Shown in pieces: positions 53,701-64,000 of a stretch of 64,000 bases of DNA. The position numbers were made by a program, and so were the translations under genes. Position 1 is the stretch's first letter; each line of letters begins with the position of its first letter. The DNA is taken from NCBI RefSeq assembly GCF_004027225.2, contig NC_044282.2, positions 57,120,397-57,184,396 of the forward strand, given 5' to 3'. The notes beneath the pieces were generated by a model. The model saw only the letters and a program-made list of their open reading frames with translations. It was not told the origin of the DNA and made no database searches. The DNA is from Strigops habroptila (Eukaryota > Chordata > Aves > Psittaciformes > Psittacidae).

Positions 53701-56700
53701 CATGTATCGAGTTGTAGGAGAAAGGCTTTTCCAGTACTATGTTGGTAAGACTCATTCTGGATTTATTCCTTGACTAGTGCAAGGGCACGAGCTCTGTACA
53801 CAGGTTGTCACCTCAGTGCTCCGTGAGCCCTGTGTTACTGCTGAAGCTTTTCTCAAAGAAGTGTGTTTGTTTGGGATGGGTTTGTGTAGTGAGGCTCAAT
53901 GCTGAATGTGACCCAGTTCTCAGGCAGACCTGCAGTGTCTGACTGCTCTGAATAGGAGTGGCTGGGCAGTTTGCTCTAGGAAGAGCTTGGGTAAGCTGCA
54001 GCTATGTGTTGGGATTTAAATCCCATGAGGAAATGTGTAGATATACAAAGATCAGATAGATCCTAAGGTCTGAATACCAACTAGACTGGATGCGTGCTTA
54101 TTCCTATAAATCTGTTTTCATAGGGTTTAAGAGATATATAGGGTTTGTGCTAGGCTGTGGATGGGAGGAAGAGAAGGAAAGTATCTTTTCCCAAGTAGAA
54201 AGTATTTTCAGAATCAGATCTGTATTTGTCTCCTGTATTGTAAGGATGAGAATTGGTACCTTATCTTTAGATGACCACCACAAAATCAGCAGTCACCAGA
54301 TTCTCTCATCTCAGTAATAATGACATATGCTTTGATTTTTATCTAGGTTCAGTGACCTGTCCTGCAAAGTCAAATGCTGCTTTTAAGCTGGGAGAAAAAT
54401 ACCCACTCCTCATTTTTTCCCATGGACTTGGAGCTTTTCGGTAATTCCACAGTTTGCTGACAAATTATTTTTGTTGTCTATGTAGACAGCAGCCTCCAAG
54501 GATGGTTCTGAACAGATTTTCAGTAGGGGGGTGAGATCCCTGTGGTGTTGAAAGAGATTTGAACAGGCTGCTGTGTATCAGTACCACTGAAATAAACAGC
54601 AGTAAATAAAAGCAGGGTTGGTGTATTTGTTTGTGTTTTCCCTGTGTATTTTAGGGGTGAAGGTATTTCCTAATCCATGAGCATGTTGTGAAGATTAGCT
54701 AGTTGATTTTTGGACAGCTCTTTGAAGATGTAAAGTGTGATATGTGCTGCTTGTTTAAAATCATTAGCATTTTTCCTTCTGAATAGATAGTAAAACAGTA
54801 ACAGGGGTTTGTGAACAGGCTTTGGTGCCTGCCATGCAAAAGCCTGCTCTACTGGCTATCAAATTAAAACAGAAGAAATACTGAATGGGGGCTAGCACAT
54901 ACAGAGTGTGGTCAACGTTTAAAGAGCAGTCTAACTGAAATTATGACCTATGCACATGTCTCACCAGGGTGTGGTTTTGATTGCAGGACCATCTATTCTG
55001 CTATTTGCATAGAGATGGCTTCTCAGGGCTTTGTAGTGGCTGCTGTGGAGCACAGGTGCGTATACTGCACGTTCTTGAGTTCTGATAGAAAGAAATTTTC
55101 TCACATTAAATAAGTTCTAAAGAAGAACTTACGGTGTTTTCTTAAAGAAAAACTAACTTATCTTCTTCAGCCCTGTCTACCCTCCTCACACCCTACTCGC
55201 CTTCACCCCCCCTGTTTCTCAGCTCAACTCTTATCTAAGCAAAGGAGATGTTTAGGTTGGATATTAGGAAAAGTTTCTTCACCAAAACGGTGATCAGGCA
55301 TTGGAACAGGCTCTCCAGGGCAGTGGTGGAATCAGTGTCCTGGGAAGTGTTCAAAAAACCATGTAGATGAGGCCCTTAGTGACAGGCTTAGTGGTGGTCT
55401 TGGCAGTCCTGGGGTAAAGGTTGGACTTGATGATCTTAAAGGTCTTTTCCAACCTAGTTGATTCTAAAGGAGATTTGATAAGCCCTTGAATGAGAAGTCC
55501 CGGGGAAGATATCATTCATCAGTCTTCAGGCATGCTATTCTCCCTCTTACTGTTAGAACCTGGATAATATAAAGAAAGCGGGAGTTTTTGGGGTTATTGC
55601 ATTATTTAGAAAGTCTGTCTACACTCAGTTGTGATTGCAGCCGCACTGGTTGATAGCTGAATCTCTTGAGATAAGTGAAATCTAAAACTTCTGCTAACTT
55701 CATCTCAAACCAAACAGAATACACCCCTAGAAATAACCTTATGTTGTTATTACAGAGATGAATCTGCTTCAGCAACATATTATTGTAAAAAAAAGTCACT
55801 TTCTGAACCACGGGAAGAGTCTACGTCAAGCCTGGAAAAGGAGTGGATCTACTACAGGAAACTAAAAACTGGAGAGGAAGAGCGTTGTTTGCGCCATAAG
55901 CAGGTACTCGTCCTAGGTCTGGGCTCTAGGAAGTGAGGCAGAAGTGGTTTGTTGAGGATTAGCCAGCAGACTCTTTCCCTTTGGCTATGTCTGCAGTTGT
56001 TTGCTATGACTCAGGGCATATGCAAAAATGCATCAAGTCCTGTGTCCCAGAAGATGGGAAAGCCAACAGCTTTCTTCAGAGCATAAACTGCTTCCTCAAC
56101 AAAGCTTTCTCGTGAAGTTGCACTGTTGAGCTTAGTCAGCTGTTTCTCCCCTGGTTCTAGTCAACTCTCTGTTTCTTCTCTGTGTGTTCACACTTTTGCT
56201 GCCCAGCTCAGCCTTTAAGTGGCACGGAGTTCATTTCCAATGTTTGTGTAGCCTTAGGCTTGCTTTAGCTTTTGTTTACTGTTGGTTAGCAAGATGAATC
56301 ATGGCTGCTTTAAGGAGAACGTTTGCTTCATCTTCAACACGCTTTAATGTGGTTTATAGCAATGTAGACAATGCAGACTTCCTGATTATAAGCAGCATCT
56401 ATGCTAGATGTGATATGGTCATACTGATGAGCTACTCCAAGCATAGACTTGACCTTTAAAATGATGGGAGTACTTTCTTCCCACTAATGCAAACTCAGCC
56501 AGGGAGGTGTTTATCTCCCTGGGCCATATAGACAGCAGTGCAAGTGTCATTTCCTGTATGCATACAACATCCTACTTAAAAGTCTAAATGCAGAGTGTCT
56601 GAGCTTGCAAATAACCTCCAGAAGCTGTTGCCTGCAAATTTCAGTAGTAGATAAATCAGGAGGTTGAGATTTATTTGAAATTCAGTGATATGCAGACATC

Positions 56701-59700
56701 TTGCTGCTGCCTACACACTGCAGTTCCCAAGGACAGCACTCTTCTTTGACTCTTTTTGAAGCTTTTCTGTTACTGACATACCAAAGTCAAAACCACTTCT
56801 TATACTGAACAATGAAAACCTTTATTTGCAACAGCTTTGTACAGTTTTCAAGAATGTGTATGTATATAGAAGACTGGCTTCTTGGCTGTTTCTTATTTTG
56901 GGTTTATCCAGTGTAAAGACAGTTTCAAGGGTATTGTGCAGATGGGGCAAGTGATGTATTGACATTTGCTCATCAAAGCGAGCACAAGGAGCAGCAAGTC
57001 AGCCTTCTTTGTAGTTGTATAACTTAAGCCTTTGCGCATCCCAGCAACCCCTTCTCTGAGTAGTGACAGGATGAAGGAGTTGAAGGTCTCTGGCACATGT
57101 TAAAGGGATAAATTCCTCCATGTGCAGATCATTATGCAAGATCGTCAACTCTTTGGACCTCCAAAAGTCAGTTTTGTTGTTGATCAGACATCAGAGTTCC
57201 ATTCTGCAGTTCAGAACAGTTCTTACAGTATCAAACACAAAGGGCATTGGGAAATCAGACAGTCTTGTGTCCAAAGGGCCAGCAAACCTAGTAGCTGTCT
57301 GATAATGCCTTCCACTGCTCTGTCACAACTTTTCTTTCTCCCCAGGTGCAGCAAAGAGCACAGGAGTGTATCAAAGCTCTCAATCTCATTCTTAAAATCA
57401 ATTCAGGAGAGGAAGTAACGAATGTACTAAATTCAAACTTTGACTGGAATAGCCTAAAGGTGAGTGAAAAGCGGTGACTGCATCTTGTTAAACACCTAAT
57501 AATGCTTCTCGTTTCCCTCTTCCATTTCTAAACTGGTGCCTGCAAGCTATTCTGAAGATCACACTGTAGATCTGTGAAGATATTCTCAGCTAGATAGGTA
57601 GTAATGGAGCTGAAATGATGCTTTTCCTACTTCCAAAGGATCTATTGCCTAAACAATTATTCCCTGAAAAAAAAAAGAAAAAAAAAAGTTTGGGAAAGAA
57701 AGTCTCTTACAGCACCTGGATTTTTTTGACAGGATTCTGTTGATACTAGCAGAATAGCTGTGATGGGACACTCTTTTGGTGGTGCTACAGTTATTGAGAG
57801 TCTCAGCAAAGAAATAAGATTCAGGTAAGTATGCAAAACAAGGCAAGAGACATTTGGCACTTAAGAGGTCTGGAGTAAGGGACCTTGCCTAAGCCCCCAA
57901 CTACTGATTAGCTCTTGAAGAAAAGATCTGTTTGGCATGTCTTGTTTTCTCAAGTCATGCTTCTTTCAACTGTGGGGATGTGGTGGAACACAATAGCTGT
58001 ATCATATTGTATCATGTACCATGATACTGTGGCACCCTGACAACTCTCCTGTGCTGGGCTGGACCTGGCAACTGAGACCATGGATACTGCAATAATGGAT
58101 TAACTCTCTTCCCCCAGAGAAGAAATAATACTGAAACAAAGTGATTAACCTGTGATTAAACAAAGTGATTCATTAACCTGTTCAGTATCATAGAGCGTTT
58201 CTCTGCCATGTCTCCTGCAAATCAAAGCATGCTGAGAACTTCCGTACAAAGCTTTCTGCTTCTGTGACAATACCCAGTTGTTTTTGGCAGGTGTGGCATT
58301 GCCCTCGATGCATGGATGCTTCCAGTAGGTGATGACATTTACCAAAACAGTGTCCAGCAACCGCTGCTTTTTATCAACTCTGAAAAATTCCAGTGGGCTG
58401 ATAACATCTTAAAGATGAAGAAGCTCAGCTCCAATGACACAAACAAGAAAATGATCACTATTAAGTAAGTGTCCAGGATCCATCATTTCTGTGGCTGTTA
58501 CTCTCTTGTTGAAGCTGTTCAGTTACATAAGAGGGACATGGACCTGCTTGAGCAAGTCCAGAGGAGGCCACGGAGATGCTCACGGGGCTGGAGCACCTCT
58601 GCTATGGAGACAGGCTGAGAGAGCTGGGCTTGTTGAGCCTGGAGAAGGATCCAGGGAGACCTTAGAGCAGCTTCCAGTGCCTAAAGGGGCTGACAAGAAA
58701 GCTGGAGAGGGGCTTTTGACAAGGGCCTGTAGTGACAGGATAAGGGGGAATGGCTTTAACCTGACAGAGGGGAGATTTAGATTAGATATTAGAAAGAAGC
58801 TTTTCCCTGTGAGGGTGGTGAGGCGCTGGTGCAGGTTGCACAGAGAAGTTGTGGCTGTCCCATCCCTATCCCTGGCAGTGTTCAAGGCCAGGTTGTATGG
58901 GGCTTGGAGCAACCTGGTCTAGCGGAAGGTGTCCCTGCCTGTGGCAGGGGGTTGGAACTAGATGGTCTTTAAGGTCCCTTCCAATCCAAACCACTCAGTG
59001 GTTCTATATAACTGCAGAAAGACAGTCAATACTTCTGCAAAGCCCAGGTTTTCACTGCATGTTTAAAATAGACAGCAATATGTCCCCCACAGGGGAGACA
59101 GAGACTTCTCAAATCAGCCAGTAATCCTAAGTGTAAGGTACTCCAAGCTGTGCATTCCTGCCCCAGGCCACAAGTTTTGCTCGGGGCCTCATTGATCATC
59201 TGCATTTGAACACTTTAAATAGCCTTCTGGGTGCATTTACACACTTGCCTTGTGAAAGTACTGCGTACAGCAGAGTCAGTGGCTCTATAACCTAACTTAC
59301 AGCAGAGAGACAACTTGAAGTTTTGCCAAGCCTACTGATTGCCATTGCAGTTATAGTGATTACAGTAAAGCATGTACAAAACTTCCTCCCTTCTGTGGTT
59401 AGGGCAGAATTTACTGCGCATCTTGCATGCTCATGAGATTAACCTGCTTTATCTTCTGCTAAAAAAGACAGTATGAGATGTGCGACTGTCTTTGAAGAAG
59501 CCTGTGCAACCCATGGCATCTTTTAATCAGCCATTCCTACAAGCCTGTGGCTCATTTTTCTGTTTGCAGGGGGTCAGTACATCAGAGCTTTCCTGACTTT
59601 ACCTTTGTGAGTGGAGGACTTATTGGAAGATTTTTCAAACTAAAAGGAGAAATAGATCCAAATGAAGCTATTGATATAAGCAATCATGCATCATTAGCCT

Positions 59701-60049
59701 TCCTGCAGAAACATTTGAGTAAGTATCTGTTTACATCCAAGTATGAAGTTAATATTTAATCCCCCTGAAGCTTTTTATATAACCATTCCGTTCAGAACAA
59801 GATCAGAAGTAAGCATGTCCTTTTTCCCTCCTTAAAACATCATGCCTCCCTTCTTTGCCAAGTTGGTTTAATTTTTCAGTGTAGCTTTAAAAAAGCCGAT
59901 TAGTTAAGTCATTACCACTCGGATTTTCTTTTCCCCATTTTATAGGTCTTAAGAAAGATTTCGATCAGTGGGATTCTCTTGTGGATGGCATAGGACCCAA
60001 TGTTATTCCTGGTACCAATATTGACTTACCTCCAGCTGAACCTGAATAA
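50686..60049 (+). CDS. PLA2G7: platelet-activating factor acetylhydrolase (Lp-PLA2), complete, 11 coding exons
   Basis: Calcium-independent serine hydrolase that removes the sn-2 acetyl or oxidised acyl group of PAF and oxidised phospholipids; secreted and lipoprotein-bound in mammals. Exons: 50686-50752, 51386-51510, 53594-53744, 54347-54440, 54987-55055, 55756-55903, 57346-57459, 57733-57824, 58291-58464, 59570-59718, 59946-60049. All GT/AG, phases agree, 1287 nt, 428 residues (human 441). Alpha/beta hydrolase core: oxyanion region FSHGLGAFR, nucleophile GHSFGG with Ser270, Asp293 in CGIALDAW, His349 in KGSVHQSF, the full triad. Exon 2 onward is unmistakable ([10 protein letters not shown]). 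Exon 1 was chosen because its phase-1 donor matches and it sits in a CpG island; it encodes [20 protein letters not shown], arginine-rich and not a classical signal peptide, so another first exon is possible. Where human has the LDL-binding pair Trp-Leu, this protein has Arg103-Val104. Introns hold CR1 at 55238-55467 and 58527-59006. Confidence 0.96.
52536..52565 (+). repeat. 15-bp direct repeat
   Basis: AAACAAGCTTTTGGT followed at once by AAACAAGCTTTTGGA, with a third diverged unit (CAAAAAGCTTTTAG) after it, in PLA2G7 intron 2. Confidence 0.7.
55238..55467 (+). mobile_element. CR1 3' end, second subfamily, in PLA2G7 intron 5
   Basis: Forward copy with 'TTAGGTTGGATATTAGGAAA', 'GTGGTCTTGGCAGTCCTGGG' and the 'CCAACCTAGTTGATTCTA' tail; the same 3' type as at 49424. 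Confidence 0.9.
58527..59006 (+). mobile_element. CR1 LINE 3' end in PLA2G7 intron 9
   Basis: About 480 bp in the same sense as the gene, from GAGGGACATGGACCTGCTTG to the 'AACCACTCAGTGGTTCTATA' tail. Closely similar in extent to the copy at 23591-24081. Confidence 0.93.
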
Positions 60050-61085
60050 GGAATAGAAAGAAGTACTGGATGCTGCAGCCATCACAACACTAATATTGGC
60101 CAGACATTACTCAGACATGTGATAACATTGGCCACCTACACAGCTTTTGGGGTGTGGAACAAAAAATAGAGATAAGGCATTAGGTTATGTTATCATCAAA
60201 ATGTAGAGAGGTTTTAGTTCAAATGAGTCAGAAGGATTCTCGGAAACACTGCTATAGGGTAATTTCTGCTTTGTAGGCAGCCGAAGGGAAATCATTTGAT
60301 GGTAACTTAAACTCTCTGGTTTTGATTTAGAATCAAGTTTGCAGAGAAACGGTTAAGCTCCAAGGAATTCAGCTGAAGTGCTGCTTACCAAGCTTTAAGT
60401 CCAGCAAACTTTTTTTGCAGTGTAAGAAAAAAATATCTAATTTGTTATTAAACTACTTGGTATTTCAGCTGTGCTGACAACAGTTGGAAGTTGAAGCAGG
60501 TTTTTGCTCCTCCTAAGTCAGAGAGGTACCAGTTGAAGGGCTTCAACACTGTCTTATTTTAGTAAGCCCTAGTAAAAGCTACAGGAAATAGCTTAATGTA
60601 ACACCAGAGAAGTGTTTGTTCAGACACAGGATTTCTCATGTGAGCTCAATCCACTTATGTTTAAGATCTGTGTTTACTGCCATACTTAGAGGATGTTTCC
60701 ATTCCAAAAGCTGCTGAAACGGTCACTCTTGTAGCAACTGTAATTCCCCTTAGTCAAAGCTCCAAGCAGTGCTCCTCTTGTTCATACCTGTATTACCACT
60801 GTCAGTCATACTGGTGTAGGTGAAATTACAGAAGAGATCTGTCACTTCTACCACTCCCTTTAGAAAGGAGTAATTAAGCATTGCTTGATCATCTTGATGT
60901 CTCTCTCATGGCTGTATTACTATGACACTCATCTTTGCGCAGGTACTTGCTGTGTGTATCTGTCAGTAGAAGCAGTTGACTATGTGGTTGCCTAAAGGAA
61001 GCTCTGATTTTTAGAGCAAAGCTCCTTGAAGCTGCCACCTGGAAGAGCGACTTCTAAATGAATAAACCTTGCGAAAGGGGGACTA
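60050..61085 (+). other. PLA2G7: probable 3' UTR of PLA2G7
   Basis: Follows the TAA at 60047-60049 without coding content and contains AATAAA at 61061-61066, the first strong polyadenylation signal after the stop. Confidence 0.5.
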
Positions 61086-61869
61086 CTTCTAGCTGTAGCC
61101 TATTTGTTCCAAAAATCAGATGACAAACAAAACTGAAGCAAGCAGAACAAGCAGAACAGTTAACAGAGTAATTAAATATTTATGTAATCTGTGATCTTAA
61201 CATGAGATTACAACATCTAAGACCTGTTTTCAGAATTAAATTCTCTCCAGCCTACTAATATGTATTGTCTCTGTTAAGGGAATAGACACGCAAATGTTTC
61301 TTCTTACTGTGTAAGCACTAACACCGACATCTACTGTGATATTCACCCAGACTATTACATTGTCAGAGATCTTGGCATAGAACAGGACTACACAATAGAA
61401 ACCTCTTTTCAACACGAGAAGGAGAATAAAAGGTGACCTAAGATGTAGCTGGTTTAACAAATCCTTACCGCACTGTACGCATGCAGAGCAAAACTATTCT
61501 GCTAGGTCTGCTTCATATCTGTAGGAAGAGTTTTGTCTTTCATTAGTGCCAATTAAGGCCATGTCATAACTACAAGTTCTATTTTGTACATGACTGATAT
61601 TTCAAAGCATTCACCATGGCTCAGTGCTCTAGAGAGCTGTATAGGGTCAAAACAGAACCAGGATCTGCAGAATGTGCATAGCTACATCTAACTGCAGTAG
61701 TAGAGTTGAAAAAAAGATACTTGGTACGCACACAACATTTGGGCTTATGCTTAGGGAAAGAACACAAATCATTAACAAAACAGTATATGCCAGCCGAAGC
61801 TTTTTCCAGCTTCTTCCATTGCTTTGTAACAGCACCAAATGCAAGACTTCAACCTGAATCAACTATGTT

Positions 61870-61955
61870 CCCCCACAGCAAAAAAACTCCTCCCCCCCAA
61901 AAAAAAAATACCCTCAACCATTTTTTAGAGAGAAAAAAAACCCCTCAAAACACTT
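61870..61955 (+). repeat. A/C-rich low-complexity tract
   Basis: Runs of A (7-10) alternate with runs of C (5-7), for example CCTCCCCCCCAAAAAAAAAA. Simple sequence only. Confidence 0.7.
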
Positions 61956-62856
61956 AACAATGCAACTTTTCTCAAAACAAACATCAGAAAGCAGTATTGT
62001 GCACCACAGGAGCCTATACAGCAACTCAAAAGAAACCTCTGTTGAAGAACCACCCACTGGCAGCTAGATAACAATAAAGTACAGAAATAAGAAGCCAAAC
62101 AGACAGTAACAGCCTAGTAACAAGTACTACTCCTTGACATTTGCTCCATTATGTAGAAAAAACACTCAGTGCTTTGCTTGTATTCTTGTTCCCATGAAAA
62201 CACATTTTCACAGGAATGCTTGTGTACATGGGTACTTGTTCAGCTTCATGTGGTCAACACGTCACTTCATTTCAGCAATGTTGGAGGAGATGAGGGATCT
62301 TCAACTAAATGTGAACTGTAGCCGCTTTGCTTTTCTACAGAAAGTAAAAATAAATTAGACCCATCAGAATGTTTATAGAAACATGTATAAATACATTAAT
62401 ATTCAAGGTCTAACTCAACAAGGCTTTGAACTAAATGTCATCAACATACTGCACCATATTAAAAGACTACACTCAGGCAAAGTTATCATGTAAAGATAAG
62501 ACAGCTGAAACAACAGAACTGCCCAAGATGAAGCAAGCAGTGCTCCCAGATTTCAGTTACGAGTTCAAGCCACTACATTCCTCAGTGGTCTTAGGGTAAC
62601 ACACTGCAGGAGTTTTTGCATCCTGTGGATACCTTCTACTCTAATTGCCTTTCCAGACAGTGGTCCACATTTGCAGCAAGATCCACATCTGTCCCACATG
62701 GTTGCATGACCTTAACTAACATTTTCTGTGCTGTTTGCCCAACAGGTAACTAGATCTCCATTGCAGGCTTCATGATTCGTTACCTGAGAACCAGTCCACT
62801 TTCAGTACAGGTATACTGAAATGAAATTACCAATTCAACCACTGAAAACACAAATG

Positions 62857-63061
62857 CCATCTCTACTCAAGCTTATTTCAGTCTCCATCAGGCAACCACT
62901 GGTCAAACACTGGAACAAATTTCCCAGAGAGGTTCTGGAATCTCCATCCTTGGATAGATTCCAGACCTGGAAGGAGGGTCCTAAGCAACCTGATCTAGTT
63001 GACTTTGCTTTGAGCACCTTCGAAGGTCCCTTTCAACCAGAACTTCTCTACAATTCCATAG
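62857..63061 (+). mobile_element. CR1 3' end, older diverged type
   Basis: Forward copy recognisable by 'CACTGGTCAAACACTGGAAC', AGAGGTTCTGGAATCTCCAT and GAAGGTCCCTTTCAACCAGA. More diverged than the other copies and without an octamer tail. Confidence 0.75.
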
Positions 63062-63651
63062 ATTTTAGAAATAGTATACAATCAGAAAGAATTTGTACTA
63101 TTTTCTTTGGTACACAGAATAGGCGTTTGCTAGTAACACTTCAGAATTTAATAAAGACGTACATGCACTATTTGCAAACTACTGTTACAACAACTAAGGT
63201 AGTATTATGGGTTTAGATTTATAGATGAAGATCTATTAAGGGATTGGGGCATTCAAATACCAAATTACAATGCTTAGTACAATCTGCCTAGTAGTTGCTC
63301 ACCTTGCCTCAGAAACGTGAGCAAGAGTAGCATGCTGGTGGCTAATGCTCAAGAGCCTACCAAAACCTATAACATATCACTCCAACTTGTCCAAAAGGCT
63401 CAATCTACTAGGTTGAATAAATAAATACTAAATTGATTTCTAATCAAGTCAGTAGCAGCTTACATTGCAGATATTCACCATTAAACTGACAGTACGTAAG
63501 CTAATGCTAAGAAAACCAGAACAACAATATTAAATACATAAGCTAAAAAAAGTTTCAACTGTAGTTTCCTAAATAAAGCATCTGCTAGAAAATTAGAAAG
63601 CATCCAAACATGGAGTTCACCACCTCTTTGGGAGGTTTAAGGTGGTCTTAC

Positions 63652-63709
63652 CTTGAAGTAAGGACTCTTCTGGTAAGAACTGCAAGTTTCCTGTTACAGG
63701 GGTTATTGC
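63652..63709 (-). CDS. possible 58-bp internal exon of the next gene (TDRD6 by synteny)
   Basis: On the minus strand an acceptor (CTTTTGTTTAG) and a strong donor (GTAAGACC) bound 58 nt. In phase 0 they read AITPVTGNLQFLPEESLLQ, without stops; phase 1 is also open. In human the gene beyond PLA2G7 is TDRD6, reading toward PLA2G7, and its coding region ends in a few small exons after one huge exon, so a small exon on this strand would fit. I do not recognise the peptide itself. A chance pair of splice-like sites cannot be excluded. Confidence 0.3.
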
Positions 63710-64000
63710 CTAAACAAAAGGGGATTCCGTTAGGAAGCTGGCACTACTGCCAAGATAGTTTTCCATTGAGGTGCTTCCTTTAATACTAGACTAACTTTTT
63801 TATCAGCACTGCTGGACTCTAATTTACCACTGCTCTGTCCCCTTATAACTCACTACAGAAGTCTTCTGCCCACTTTTCACTTTGATGGAAGAACTGCATG
63901 TGAAGAATAAACTGGAAATTCATTCTGTTATCATCAGTAGCATGGCTGACAACCTGAGTTTTGGGTTGCAGAGATGAGTTTTTCATTTGTTGGTACGTCA

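Larger units (their letters stand above)
61086..63651. other. spacer or 3' region of the next gene
   Basis: No coding exon recognised. Low-complexity A- and C-rich sequence near 61870-61955 and a CR1 piece at 62857-63061. By synteny the 3' UTR of a leftward-reading TDRD6 could lie here. Confidence 0.35.

Noticed and set aside
58491-58922. 143-codon frame in a PLA2G7 intron
   Set aside because: CR1 3'-end translation, not an extra exon; the adjoining exons at 58291-58464 and 59570-59718 splice together in phase.

Overview
The window is nuclear DNA from a vertebrate, almost certainly a bird. About fifteen truncated CR1 LINE 3' ends are present, several ending in the typical ATTCTATG octamer repeats. 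Two LTR-like sequences belong to a family I recognise from bird genomes, and genes are split into small exons by AT-rich introns. The gene order matches the vertebrate neighbourhood that in human lies at 6p12.3: ADGRF5 - MEP1A - ANKRD66 - PLA2G7 (- TDRD6). Two genes not found in the human block are added here: a bitter taste receptor and IMP3.

Left to right: (1) 1030-1109 (+), the last coding exon of an adhesion GPCR, probably ADGRF5, followed by its 3' UTR. (2) 6830-20846 (-), a complete 14-exon MEP1A (meprin alpha, 712 residues by my splicing) with signal peptide, propeptide, astacin protease, MAM, MATH, furin-cleavable inserted segment, EGF and transmembrane segment. All phases join and the total is a multiple of three. 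(3) 26122-28712 (-), remains of a second, tandem meprin-alpha-like gene. Three exons are recognisable; the two exons that would carry the zinc site and Met-turn are absent. (4) 31199-32149 (+), an intact single-exon bitter taste receptor (TAS2R, 316 residues). (5) 35987-41223 (-), ANKRD66 in three coding exons. An inverted LTR copy sits in its second intron and another lies beyond its 3' end. (6) 49871-50428 (-), intact single-exon IMP3 in a CpG island. (7) 50686-60049 (+), PLA2G7 in 11 coding exons, head-to-head with IMP3 (257 bp between start codons). (8) 63652-63709 (-), a possible small exon of the next gene, which by synteny would be TDRD6.

These genes do not form one pathway. They are a conserved block of neighbours: a secreted or membrane metalloprotease, a lipid-mediator hydrolase, a ribosome-biogenesis factor, a chemoreceptor and a small ankyrin protein. 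The points most worth a second look are the broken tandem meprin, the loss of the usual activation arginine in the intact MEP1A, the PLA2G7 first exon that lacks an obvious secretion signal and shares a CpG island with IMP3, and the unexpected presence of IMP3 and a TAS2R in this block. I found no wholly new system. All splice joins were made by eye from the sequence, and family comparisons rest on remembered human proteins.
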